Below are positions 1-10,546 of a DNA stretch of 64,000 nucleotides, piece by piece. Position numbers and translations under genes: made by a program. Numbering within the stretch: position 1 is the first letter of the stretch; each line of letters begins with the position of its first letter. The stretch spans positions 7,571 to 71,570 of the forward strand of contig CACRSC010000056.1 in the NCBI GenBank assembly GCA_902651635.1. The letters run 5' to 3'. Source of the stretch: Mastigamoeba balamuthi (Eukaryota > Evosea > Mastigamoebida > Mastigamoebidae). Below the pieces are notes generated by a model. That model searched no databases. It was given only the letters and a program-made list of their open reading frames with translations, and was not told the origin of the DNA.

Positions 1-1
1 C

Positions 2-373
2 TTCTACCTCGGCGCCAAGCTGGACCTCGACGGCTGGCGCTTCGTGCTCGTCGACGCCGCAGAGTACGCGCTGCAGTACATGGAGTCGCGGCCGCACGAG
101 TTCCCGCTCTCGGACCTCGACTTTGTCCTCGACCGCCTGGCCAAGGAGGTCCGCAAGAGCAGCGGCGGGGCCCAGGGCCTCGAGAACGCGTTCAAGGCCA
201 AGGACAGGGACGGCGCGGGGCACGTCACGGTGCAGCAGTTCCGCGACAGCCTGCCGGCCAGCGCCGGGCTCGTCGAGCAGGAGCTCGTCACGATGGCGAG
301 GCGGTTCGACGTGGCGGGCAACGGGAGCTTCGAATACACAGAGTTCCTGGCGATGCTCAAGTCATACATCTGA
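2..373 (+). CDS. EFHC1/2 (Rib72)-like protein, 3' end only
   Basis: This is the C-terminal part of a protein whose start lies left of the window. The first ~45 residues (FYLGAKLDLDGWRF, then DAAEYALQYMESRP) match the end of a DM10 domain as in EFHC1, EFHC2 and algal Rib72. Two EF-hand-like loops follow. The first, DRDGAGHVTVQQ, lacks the usual acid at position 12; the second, DVAGNGSFEYTE, looks canonical. Three DM10 domains followed by C-terminal EF-hands is the known family layout. The family sits inside the doublet microtubules of cilia and flagella, so the organism probably builds a flagellum (inference). The frame is open from base 2 to a TGA at 371-373. No intron is seen in this part. 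Confidence 0.75.
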   Translation, partial: FYLGAKLDLDGWRFVLVDAAEYALQYMESRPHEFPLSDLDFVLDRLAKEVRKSSGGAQGLENAFKAKDRDGAGHVTVQQFRDSLPASAGLVEQELVTMARRFDVAGNGSFEYTEFLAMLKSYI

Positions 374-1064
374 GCCGATGTGACAGCAGAGCAGGACTGG
401 GGTGAAACAAGCTGTAATGGACGCTGTGAGGGGATGCACTGATAAGCCAACGAAGGCACCAAACACACAACCCAAACCGTCTCCTTGCCATGTCTTGCTC
501 TTCTCTACCCTGGCAGTGGGTGGCAGATACAGATACAGCAGTGCTCGGCAGGTGCACGACATTCCTGACGACGCTCTGGCCGCACGCGTGTGCTGATGTG
601 GGTGGACAGCAGGAGAGGCCATGTCAGATGCTGCCTGAGGCCCAGCACACGGACTCTGGAGAGCCTTGAGACAACCACTCCATGCCAGATCTCTCAAGTC
701 TTCTGACACCAGATTCTCAGGGGAAGGCGATCATTGCGACCCACACCATGCCACACCGCAATAATTTCAGGAAATGACAGATTCCTGCGCGAGATTCGCG
801 AATCTGTCACGGGTGTTGTTGTGTGGGATCTCGGGCTCTTTTTCAAAGTCTGTTTCCCACGACGACGATGCCCATCCAGGCCTTTGACGAGCGCTCTCGC
901 GTGCTGCCACGTGTACATCCTCACCCCCCTCACCCCCCTCACCCTCCCCCGCCTGTCCACGCCTCCCATCCCCCCGCATCGCCTCCGTTTCGACTTTTCC
1001 CCTCAAAAATCTCCACGTCACAATATCTTCTCAACACACAACACCCCCGCAGCTGCCGCGGCGC
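374..1064. other. Intergenic, no gene seen
   Basis: This 690-nt stretch separates two + strand genes. Short open frames occur on both strands but none shows a recognisable motif. A pyrimidine-rich run ending in CCCCGCAG near 1050, just before the ATG at 1065, resembles the 3' splice sites of this genome. A short upstream exon for the next gene is therefore possible but not shown. Confidence 0.4.
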
Positions 1065-2885
1065 ATGCTGGCCCTGCTGGCCGTCGCCGGCGTGGCCTCG
1101 GTCACCGCGCTCTACCTGAACACGCGGCTGGCCAGCGCGCGGACCGAGGCCGCGCAGGCCGCGTCGCGCGCCAGCGACCTGGACCGCATGCGCGCTGCGG
1201 CTGAGCAGCGCATCCACGCGCTGACGCGGGCCAAGGACGCCGCAGAGGCCACCGCCGCGGAGCTCTCCCTGCGGCTGCAGCAGGCAGGCGCGTGGGCGGA
1301 GCAGGCGGCGCGGGAGCTGAACGCGACGCGGCGGGAGGCGGGGGAGGAGCAGGGGCGGTGCGCAGCGGCGCTGGAGGAGGAGCGCGCGAGGGCCGAGGAG
1401 GTCGAGGGGGCCCTCGCACAGGCGCAGCTCGACGCCCGCGGCAGGCTCGCCGCGTGCACGGCAGCCCTCGCAGAGGCCGCGGCCAGGGCGGACAACTGCA
1501 GCTGCCCTGCGGCAGCCCCAGCCGAGGCGGAGGAGGTGGAGACGTGCAGCAGCAGCAGCGACAGCGACGAGAGCAGCAGCAGTGGCGAGCAGCAGCAGCA
1601 GCAGAAGGAGGACGAGGAGCAGCCCAAGCCCGCAGGGCAGGGCAACGAGACGGGGCAGCAGAACACCGAGGAGGGAACAGAGGAGACGGAGAACCCCGAC
1701 GAGGGAGCGCAGGAGCAGCCCAAGCCAGCAGCGCAGCCCAACGCGACCAAGCCGGCGGAGCAGCAGAACCCCCCAGAGGACGGCACAGAGACAGAGGACG
1801 CAGAGCACCCGGACGCTGGCGCACCGCAGGAGCAGCGCAACGTGACCAAGCCGGCGGAGCAGCAGAACCCCGAGGACGGAGCAGTGGACACAGAGAACCC
1901 GGACGAGGGAGCACCCGAGCAGCCCAAGCCAGCAGCGCAGCCCAACGCGACCAAGCCAGCAGCAGCGGAGCAGCAGAACCCTCAGGAGGGAGAAGAGGAG
2001 ACAGAGAAGCCGGACGAGGGAGCACACAGGCAGCCCAAGCCAGCAGCTCAGCCCAACGCGACCAAGCCAGCGGAGCAGAACCCCCCAGAGGACGGGGCAG
2101 AGGACGCAGAGCACCCGGGCGCTGGCGTACCGCAGGAGCAGCCCAAGCCAGCAGCGCAGAGCAACGTGACCAAGCCAGAGGGGCAGCAGACCCCACCAGA
2201 GGACGAGGGCACAGAGCATCCGGACGCAGTCGCGCCGAAGCAGAGCAGCGCGACCAAGCCAGAGGGGCAGGAGGAGGGGGCGGCCGAGCAGCAGAACCCT
2301 GTGGAGCCAGCGAACCCAGACTACCACGAGGAGGACGGCGCAGGCGCAGTACAGGCAGCGTCGTCGCCGTCGCGTGCCGGGCAGCAGAAGGAAGCGCCGA
2401 ACGACACCCTTGCCAAGCCAGAGCCCGCGGAGAAGCCGGCAGAGAAGAAGCCCAGCAAGGTCGCAACGACGCCGAGAAAGAACGAGACAGCGGCACAACC
2501 CACGCATCCCACGACGCCCACGAAGCCCACGAAGCCCACAGAGAAGCCAGCCTCTGCGAGGAACACAACAGCAACGAAGCCACAGGGGCAGCCCACAGAC
2601 AGCAAGCCCAGCAAGCCCACAGAGAAGCCAGCCTATGTGAGGAACACAACAGCAGCAAAGCCACATGGGCAGCCCACAGACAGCAAGCCCAGCAAGCCCA
2701 GCAAGCCTAGCAAGCCCACGGACACGCCCAAGAAGAAGCCCGCGGTCAAGGCCAACAGCACACAGGCCACCACAGACAGCAAGCCAGCGATCCAGCCAGA
2801 CAAGCAGGACAAGCAAGACAAGCAGAATAAGCCAGAGAACACCGCCAGCACACCCAAGAACAAGCCAAGCACGCCCACAGCGTGA
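1065..2885 (+). CDS. Signal-anchored coiled-coil / repetitive stalk protein
   Basis: One uninterrupted frame of 606 aa; no family recognised. Residues 1-20 form a hydrophobic signal or anchor (LALLAVAGVASVTALYL). Residues ~25-135 are an Ala/Glu/Arg-rich coiled coil with heptad spacing. After a short Cys-containing patch (DNCSCP) and a Ser/Asp and Gln tract, residues ~185-420 hold imperfect repeats of about 35 aa built on QPKPAAQPNATKPAEQQNP. Most contain an N-x-T sequon. The C-terminal ~150 residues are Lys/Pro/Thr-rich with SKPSKPT repeats. It looks like an extended N-glycosylated surface stalk. The ATG at 1065 opens the hydrophobic segment; an upstream exon cannot be excluded. The long opposite-strand frame here is only a by-product of the repeats. 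Confidence 0.65.
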   Translation: MLALLAVAGVASVTALYLNTRLASARTEAAQAASRASDLDRMRAAAEQRIHALTRAKDAAEATAAELSLRLQQAGAWAEQAARELNATRREAGEEQGRCAAALEEERARAEEVEGALAQAQLDARGRLAACTAALAEAAARADNCSCPAAAPAEAEEVETCSSSSDSDESSSSGEQQQQQKEDEEQPKPAGQGNETGQQNTEEGTEETENPDEGAQEQPKPAAQPNATKPAEQQNPPEDGTETEDAEHPDAGAPQEQRNVTKPAEQQNPEDGAVDTENPDEGAPEQPKPAAQPNATKPAAAEQQNPQEGEEETEKPDEGAHRQPKPAAQPNATKPAEQNPPEDGAEDAEHPGAGVPQEQPKPAAQSNVTKPEGQQTPPEDEGTEHPDAVAPKQSSATKPEGQEEGAAEQQNPVEPANPDYHEEDGAGAVQAASSPSRAGQQKEAPNDTLAKPEPAEKPAEKKPSKVATTPRKNETAAQPTHPTTPTKPTKPTEKPASARNTTATKPQGQPTDSKPSKPTEKPAYVRNTTAAKPHGQPTDSKPSKPSKPSKPTDTPKKKPAVKANSTQATTDSKPAIQPDKQDKQDKQNKPENTASTPKNKPSTPTA

Positions 2886-3205
2886 GCAGCACGCGGCGGG
2901 AGCCACTCGGCGCACAGCATAGAGCGACGGGCCCCCTGAGGTGGCTGCAACACACACACAGAGCAAAAGAGAGAATCTGCACGGTTCCACACACACACAC
3001 CCTTCTCTGCGCGGAACAGATCTCTTGCCACAGTGCCGCGGACAGCCGAGACTCGGCACACCTCGGTGGCCCCCGTGCACCTTCCCGAAGCGGCAAGCAT
3101 CGGGCAGCCGGAGGCCAAAAGCGTGGCAAACGTGGAAGGATCTAATTATGCAGCAGCGTCCAATCGCAGCCCCAGAATAGCACCACGAGTTCCTCCTCTC
3201 TCTGC

Positions 3206-6200
3206 ATGCAGCAGCAGCAGCTCGCGGTCGCACTGGCAGTGCTGGGGGCGGCGGTGGCCGCGGGCGGGGTGCCCGTGCGGCAGTCGGGGTTCGCGGGGCT
3301 GGTCTCGGGGCCCGAGAACTATCTTGTCACATCGGCGCTGGAGCCGCCGCTGGCGTCGCTGAGCGTCTTCTGGTGGCACCGCTGCCTGCTGCCCTCGACG
3401 CACCGCGTCAGCATCGCCGCGTCGCCGGACCCCGGCGTCGTCCCGCTCTTCATGGCGGCCCTGGGCGGGGGCTCCATCTACGTCAACACGGCCGCCAACG
3501 ACTACTTCTACGCCCCCGGCAAATAGTTGAGCCCTCTGGTCCCCTGCCCTCCTGCATTCCCACCCTCCCCTCTATTCGCATCGCTCCGAGCCTTTCCTTC
3601 TCTGGCCACAGCGCACTACCACACCACACACACCGCTTGGCAGTCGGACGCACAGCCCACTGCAGTCCACTTGTGCGGTCACTCTGCTCTGCCACATTGG
3701 AGCACCCAGCCCTCTCTGCGGGGAATGGGACCCCTTCCTCGCCGCTCACCTCTGCCCGCACTGCCCAATGAGACCCCTCACTGCGCTGGCGTGCCACGCG
3801 CCACATCCACATCGCACTCCTCCCCAGAATCTCCGGCTGTCCACCGGCCACACTTGCCTGTCGCGTCACACACCACATCGCGACCCCCCCAGTCCCCTCA
3901 TACTCAGCCCTCACTGGCTGCCACATCGGGAGAGCACACACACTCCACAGCCAACAGACTGCTGGCACCGGCCACACCACGCTGTCACATCACACACGCC
4001 ACCTCGCAGCCCCCCCCTGTCGCATCGCACGCCGCGTCGGGAGAGCACAGCACTGACCGCTGGCACCGCCGCACAGCAACTTCACCGACGGCGCGTGGTG
4101 GCACGTGGGCATCAGCGTGGAGGCCGGGGGCAACGTGACCTACTACATCAACGGGTCCCCCGCGGGCACGCGGGCCTTTGACGCGGGGCTGCCCCTCAAC
4201 GCCTCGCTCTACCTCACGCTGGGCGCCCCCCGCTGGGGCCGCAAGCTCGACGGCCTCCTCGACGACGTCGCCCTCTACCGCCCCGCCGTGGGCCCCGCCG
4301 TCGCCCGCGAGCTCCACGCCGCCCGCGGCCAGCGGGGCCCCGTCAGCGGCGGCCTCGTGGCCCTCTGGGACTTTGACGACCCCGACGCCCCGCTGGCCGC
4401 CGCCTTCCGCGACCCCGCGGGCGCCCACAGCGTCCAGCTGCGCGCGGGCGGCGGCTGGAGCGGCCCCGCGGCGGCGCCCAGCGAGCGCCCGGCGGCCCCG
4501 TGGCGCGCGAGCCCCGCGGTGCCCGCGGTGGTGGCCCGCGGGCAGGCGGGGCCCCTCAGCCTGCTGCCCGCCTGGGCGCCTGCCGCCAGCAGCGTCGTGC
4601 TGCTCAGCGCCCCCGCAGGCGCCACCCTCAGCGCCACGCCGGGGGGCGCGGCCCTCGCAGCGGGGGCCACGCTGGCGCAGGGCACGCACTGCAGCCCCCT
4701 GCGAGCGGGAGAGGGGAGGAGAGAGCGCACTGACTCGGGGGTGGGGGGCACCGCGCAGGCGTCGCGTGGGCGGTGGCTGGCGCGCAGTTCACGGAGGAGC
4801 GCATAGAGGCGGTGGTCGACGGGCGCAACGTCACCTTCGTGCTGCTGGGCAACACGTTAGACTGGGGGGTGGCGGGGAGGGCGCGGCGACTGACGACCGG
4901 GCACCCTACCCCCATCCTGCGCAGGCCGCCAGTGGCCGCGGGGCTGTCGGGGAGCATCGTGGCGCTGTCCAAGGTGTCGTTCTACCTGGCGGGCACCTCC
5001 GACATGAGCGCCACAGACCTCACCAAGACCTACATGGTCGACGCAGAGGGCCAGCTCTTCTCGGTCTACCGTGCGCCCTCCGCTGGCCCCCATCCCCCGC
5101 CGTCTGCGTCGCGATGGCACTGATGAGCCCCTCCCCCTGCTAGTGACGTCGCTGCCAAGCACGGGCAGTCTCTACCAGGTGTCGGCGACACCAGACGACA
5201 CAACGTACGTGTCGGGCCTCCTGCCGGACGCAGACGCTGTGCCCATCGCGGCCCCGGGGCTCGTCACCAACGCGTTCACCGTGGTCCGTTGCGGGCCCAC
5301 CATTACGCTCCCGTTCTCTCCCGGCTCGCATGATGACCCGGCATCGAGCAGGTGTGCTACGCGCCCGGCGAGTGGCAGGGCGTCAACTCGACGTCGTTCA
5401 GGTTCGTGGTGTCGGACGGGCTGGTCAACAGCAGCGAGTACACAGTCACCTTTGTCATCACCGAGCCCGTCGAGACCAACAAGAAGGCCCTCGTCTCCCA
5501 AAACGTGCCCCCCTCCCCAGCGTCCACCCCCACTTCCTCCAGCTCCTCGGCCCACCAATGCTGCGCCTGCGCGCCGCACAGCTGTCGTTCACGGAGGCGT
5601 CGGCGGCGGTAAACGTGACGCTCAAGGCTGACAAAGACGTCTCCAACCCCCGCTTCATCCTCACGTCGCTGCCGCAGTACGGCACGCTGCGCCAGCCGTC
5701 CTCCACGTGCGCTCCTCCCCCACCCGCGCTTCTGCTGCGGTACCGCTTCCCGCATGACCTTTCTTTGGCGGCAGCGAGAGCATCAAGCTGTCGAGCAAGT
5801 TCTCGTTTGTGCGCCAGTGGGCCTCGCGCGCGGTCAACGTCAGCTCGTTCTGGTACGACGCCGCGGGGTACTACGCGCCCACGCACCTCCTGGGGCGCCC
5901 CGACTGCTACCCCACGGCGGGCGACTGCTCTGGCGCGTGGTCGCCGTCGTCGGCCAACAGCCCCGAGTGGATCCAGCTGGCCTTCGACAGGCCCACGTAC
6001 ATCGTGGGCGTCGAGGTCTACGAGACCTACTACCCGGGCAACACGGTCCGCGTGCGCTGCAAGGCAGAGGACGGCGGCTGGTTCGACCTCTGGAGGGGCT
6101 CCCCCGACAGCGCCATCAGGAACAGGAGTCCGCCCACTGCTCCTCCGCTCACGCAGCCCCTCGGCAGTCCCCTAACGGCACCGCAGCCGACGCGACCAGA

Positions 6201-8834
6201 GTGCTATCACCCACGCTGTTCCTCAGCAATATTCCGGAGCTCTCGAGCGAGATCCGCATCGACTTTGCAGCAGCGGGGGTCGCGGACTCGTACGTCGAGA
6301 TCGGTGAGTTGTCCACGGCTCGCCGCTTGCACGCGCCTGACACCCGCGCAGACGCCGTGATGCTGATCGGGGCCACGACCATCGAGACGGCCTCGGTGGC
6401 TGGCACGAAGCTGGTCTACGAGCCGCTGCCCCACGTGGACGCTCTCCTGCAGGACCCGCTCTCCGCCTTCCAGGACTCCTTCTCCTTCGTCATCAACGAC
6501 GCAGACGTACGCACACGCGCAGCACAACGCAACCGGCAACGCAGAGCGCACTGACAGGCCGCAACGCAACACAACGCAACGCAGTACTACATGCGGTACC
6601 GCGACCTGGACATCAGCGCGGCGACGGTGACAATGCACATCGCGCCGGCCAACGACGCGCCCTTCTTCAGCGGGGCCGAGGGCGCTGAGGCCTTTGTGGT
6701 CAACAGCACGCGGCGCACGCTGCTCGCGCTGCCCGCGGTCGACTACGACGGCCCCGCCCCCGTGGCGCTGCTGCTGCGCCAGGAGCCCAAGCGGGGCGCC
6801 CTCTTCCGCGCCGACGGCACGGTCCTCACGGCGGGCTCCACGGCCCCCTCGGCAGAGGTGTACTACAGGGCCGACGACTGCGGGGTCTACGCCGACGCCT
6901 TTGTGGTGGCCGCCACAGACTCGCTGCTCACGTCCCCCGACCAGACCATCACCGTCTCGGTCCAGTGCAGTGCGTTCCGTCGCCTTCGTCGTGGATCTAA
7001 CGGGGCAGCACGACAGGCGGCAAGTCGGAGTTGCTGACGACGGTGCTGGTGGCGGTGATAGTCCCGGTGGGGGCCATCCTCGCGGCGAGCGTGGCGGCTG
7101 TGGTGGCCGTCAGCGCGTACATGCGACGCCGCGTGTCGGTGCTCGAGGACGAGAAGGAGCAGCTGCAGGACGAGCTGTCGCGGTTCCACAAGGCATCGGA
7201 CATGATCAACACGCCCGCAGAGGCGGCCATCATGACCCTCCAGGACATCAAGAACCGCGCCCTCCACGGCGGCTCCTTCTGTGCGCCTCCCCCCCAGGCC
7301 GCATCGCAGGCACCGCATTGGTGGGCTGGACTCTCACGAGACGAGCGCTGCGCAGCGCCCGACGACGGGGAGCGGCTGGAGGAGGTGATCGTGCTGATCG
7401 CGAGGAACAAGCTGTTCCAGGCGGGCTACGGCAAGAAGCGAGGCACGCCAGCGCCAGCACCGCAGCCGCGAGACCCCAACTCTGACGGCCCATGTGCGCC
7501 TTCCTGCAGACCTTGACGACGAGACGACAAACTTCCTGGAGGAGACGCTGGGGTTCTACCAGCGGAGGACGGGCTCCACCTCCAGCATGGCCCTCTCGAT
7601 AATCACCTTGTAGGCCACCGCCGGCAGATCGCCCGCACTCAGCCACCTGCCTTGCAGCGACGGGGCTGTGGAGGAGCAGGCGTCGTACACGTCGTGGGCT
7701 TTCGACCCCATGGCGCTCGACAGCCAGCAGCTGCTCGTGTCGCTGGTGACGCCGATGCTGGGCTTCTACGACATCTTCCAGAAGACTGGCATCGACCAGA
7801 AGAGCTACACCAAGTTTATCAGCACCATCGCCGAGCAGTACAAGTCCAACAGGTGCCCCCCCGAGCTGCCGCACGGGCCCTCTCTCACAGAGCCCACCCC
7901 GCATTCGTCGCAGTTATCACAACGCCTACCACGCGGCCGACGTGCTGCAGGCCGTGTACTTTATGCTGCGGGCCAGCAAGCTGGGCTGCTTCACAGAGAC
8001 AGAGGTCCTGGCGCTGCTCACCGCCGCGGTGGTCCACGACGTGGGGCACCCGGGCCTCACCAACGCCTTCCTCGTCAACACCTACGACCCCATCGCCGTC
8101 ACCCACAACGCGATATCGGTGCTCGCGTCTCTCTCGCTCAGTAAACTCGCTGGGACTCATCAGCTCGTGACGGCCCGCAGCCGCTGGAGAGCTACCACGC
8201 GTCGCGGGCGTTCGAGACGATGCTCAACACGTGCGGCTGCAACTTCATGGAGGGGCTGCCGCGTGCAGACGTGCACGACTTCTGGAAGAAGACGGTGGCG
8301 ATCGTGATGGCGACGGACATGTCGTGCCACACGAAGCTGGTGGGGGAGCTCAAGGCGCGGACGGCGGGGGAGTCGCTGAAGCTGGGGGACGCGCAGGACC
8401 GCATGCTGCTGCTGAAGCTGCTGCTCAAGATGGCCGACATCTCCAACGCTGCGCGGCCGTGGGAGCTGTGCCACAAGTGGGCCTGCATGGTCCAGGAGGA
8501 GTTCTTCGCCCAGGGCGACCTCGAGCGCTCCCGCGGCCTCGCCGTCTCGTCCTTCATGGACAGGGCCGCCCCCGCCCTCCCCAAGATGCAGGTCAGCTTC
8601 GGCACCTTCGTCGTCCTCCCGCTCGTCGCCGCCCTCGCAGACACGGTCCCCGAGCTGCGCTTCCTGCGCAGGAACCTCGAGTTCAACCTCCGCCAGTGGA
8701 GCGCCCTCGCCAGCGGCGCAGCCCTCGCCAACAGCGACGGCATCGAGCAGCCCACCCTCGAGTCCCTCGCCATCGACACGAGCGTCACGCTCTCGTCCAT
8801 GTCGCTCTCGCACCACCTGCAGCAGGGGCAGTGA
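3206..8834 (+). CDS. PDE-A: receptor-type cyclic nucleotide phosphodiesterase
   Basis: Predicted single-pass receptor whose inner end hydrolyses cAMP or cGMP. A 17-exon model keeps frame throughout (1,366 aa): 3206-3525, 4077-4681, 4759-4855, 4925-5070, 5144-5283, 5352-5504, 5582-5706, 5775-6127, 6187-6303, 6352-6506, 6585-6969, 7017-7280, 7356-7442, 7510-7609, 7658-7852, 7914-8118, 8181-8834. Domains: signal peptide; LamG-like jellyroll (~107-250, ending LVALWDFDDPD); cadherin-like/tandem-95-type repeats (LPxxGTL, VSDG, ANDAP motifs); an FBXL4-type beta-sandwich (~545-640, VEVYETYYPGNTVRV); TM ~871-893; coiled coil; class I PDE domain ~1016-1340. The metal-site motifs YHNAYH and HDVGHPG are present, and MADISNAARPW supplies the later Asp. 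Introns 2 and 13 have GC donors. Paralogues: PDE-B and PDE-C. Substrate preference is not visible. Confidence 0.88.
3526..4076 (+). other. Unusually long intron 1 of PDE-A
   Basis: This 551-nt intron (GTTGAG...CACAG) is about eight times longer than the other introns of the gene. The equivalent intron in PDE-B and PDE-C is about 90-100 nt. It is rich in degenerate direct repeats built on phrases such as CACATCGCGACC and TCGGGAGAGCACA, so it probably grew by local duplication. No coding or RNA feature was recognised in it. Confidence 0.6.
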
Positions 8835-9086
8835 ACAGGAACGCACCGCCGCAGCACCCGCCAGCCAACGCACGCCATGACCAACTATAGCAACAGCACG
8901 CACACAACCCCCGGCCGAGATTTTTTCTGGCTGCAGGAAAAGTGTACTTGCCGTGCACCCCCGAGATATTGGGGCAAGCGGTTGTACACAAAAGGTGACC
9001 CTAACTGTTCACTCTGAACAGGCTCTCTTCTCCTCTGCTCCACAGCCCCTCTCTTCACCGCCACAGCGATCAGCGATCAGCCCGAC

Positions 9087-10546
9087 ATGAGCAGAGCAGC
9101 ACTGGCAGTCCTGGGATGCGCCGCGGCGGTCCTCGTGTGCGCCGTCGCGCTGCTGGGGACCTCGTCGCTGGGCGGCGGTGCGCGTGCGCTGCTGTCGTCG
9201 GTGGGCAAGCGCGTCGACTGCCCCAGCCAGCTGCCCAGCAGCGCGTGCCTGCCGGCCGCGTGGAAGTGCTCCGACAGCGAGGTCAACGGCGAGTTCTGGC
9301 CCAGCCGCTCGACGCACTACGGCCGCACCGACTCGGGCGCCTGCGCCTTCGCCATCGCCCCCAACTGCCGCACGAGCTCCGACACGGGCTGCCAGGACGT
9401 CCCCGCGGACATCTTCGCAGACCCCGCCGCCGGCAAGTGCGTCGTCGTTGACTCAGGGGCGAATTCGCGAGGGGGCGCAAATCAATTGACTCTGGGCGAC
9501 TAACATAACAAAATAGGTACGCGGCGCCGCAGGGCGACTACTACTCGCAGACGGGGAGCTACATCAGCTGCGGCGAGTGCTTCGAGGTCAAGTGCGCGGA
9601 CAAGCAGTGCACGTCGCGGGAGCCCGTGGTGCTGCGCATCGCCGACTCGTGCCCGTGCAAGGACAACCTCAAGTGGTGCTGCGCAGCCCAGAGCGAGTGC
9701 TCCGAGCTGGGCCTCTCGACAGACGGCTCGGCGCACTGCCCCAAGAGCGCCGGCAACACCACGTGGGACAACGCGCGCAGCATCCACCTCGACCTCAACG
9801 ACCTCGCCATGGCCCAGGTCACCGCCGTGCGTCACTGAGAAGATCCCCGAATCACGATTCCGAGGAATGCCTGCATTGAGTCACGCATCCCGAATCCGAG
9901 AAATGCCTGCGTTGAGTCACGGGCGGACTCACATTTAATATTTCAGGGCAAGGACAGCGGCAGCACCCCGGGCGTGATCAACACGTTCGCGCGGCGCGTG
10001 TCGTGCAAGCCCAAGGGCAACGTGTACATGCTGACCAACCCGAGCCTGACGCCGCAGGACTGCTACCTGGTGCACCCGCAGCAGGCCAAGTGCTTCTCGT
10101 GGTTCGCCGTGACGCCGCTCAACGTGGCCGGCGCGGGCACCGTCACCTCTGTGCAGCTCTACGCGACGCGCGTGGTCGACGGCAAGGCGGTCCAGCAGTG
10201 GATCGACCTGGCCCTCGACTCCAACAGCGCCGACAAGCCCCAGGAGCAGTTCGGGCAGTTCAAGGCGCCCACGGGCGTGCAGGCCTTCTTCCCCATGCAG
10301 TTCAAGCTGCGCAACAGGTACGGCCAGGAGGTCACCACGCAGGTCCTCGAGGCCAGCGCCTGGAAGCGCTACTGGGACTCGGGCGTCCAGTTCCCGCCCA
10401 TCCCCGCGCAGTCGCCCGTCGCCGGGTGCGACAAGCCCACGCAGGCCAGCGCAGACGACACCGTCTCGGTGCCCGGTGGCGCCTCCGCCGCCGCCCGCAG
10501 CGCGGCCCTGGGGCTCTGCGCGCTGGCTGCCCACCGCCTGCTGTAG
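9087..10546 (+). CDS. Expansin-like cell-wall loosening protein, probably GPI-anchored
   Basis: The start at 9087 opens a hydrophobic signal or anchor (LAVLGCAAAVLVCAVALLG). A Cys-rich double-psi beta-barrel follows: THYGRTDSGACAF, then SCGECFEVKC, VLRIADSCPC and HLDLNDLAMAQ, the expansin/endoglucanase-45 pattern. The last exon (9947-10546) encodes a beta-rich C-terminal domain of the type that binds polysaccharide. The tail is Ser/Ala-rich and ends in a hydrophobic stretch (AALGLCALAAHRLL) that resembles a GPI-attachment signal. Intron 2 is 9818-9946, phase 0. Intron 1 lies between ~9441 and ~9532; the pair keeping frame is a GT near 9441-9447 with the AG at 9531-9532, but this is not certain. 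Expansins loosen cellulose without cutting it. A role in cyst wall or prey wall remodelling is inference. Confidence 0.8.
9846..9922 (+). repeat. Two-copy tandem repeat inside the expansin intron
   Basis: Two imperfect ~40-nt copies stand side by side. Each contains GAATGCCTG or AAATGCCTG followed by a spaced TTGAGTCACG. They lie wholly within intron 2 of the expansin-like gene and do not touch its splice sites. Confidence 0.7.

Noticed and set aside
939-3233. 764-aa open frame on the minus strand
   Set aside because: It is the antisense shadow of the repetitive 1065-2885 gene; its Leu/Arg/Cys-rich composition is what GC-rich repeats give on the other strand.
3206-3526. PDE-A first exon as a separate 106-aa gene
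   Set aside because: The stop at 3524-3526 overlaps a donor site. The same break occurs at the matching position in PDE-B, while PDE-C reads through, so it is an intron boundary.
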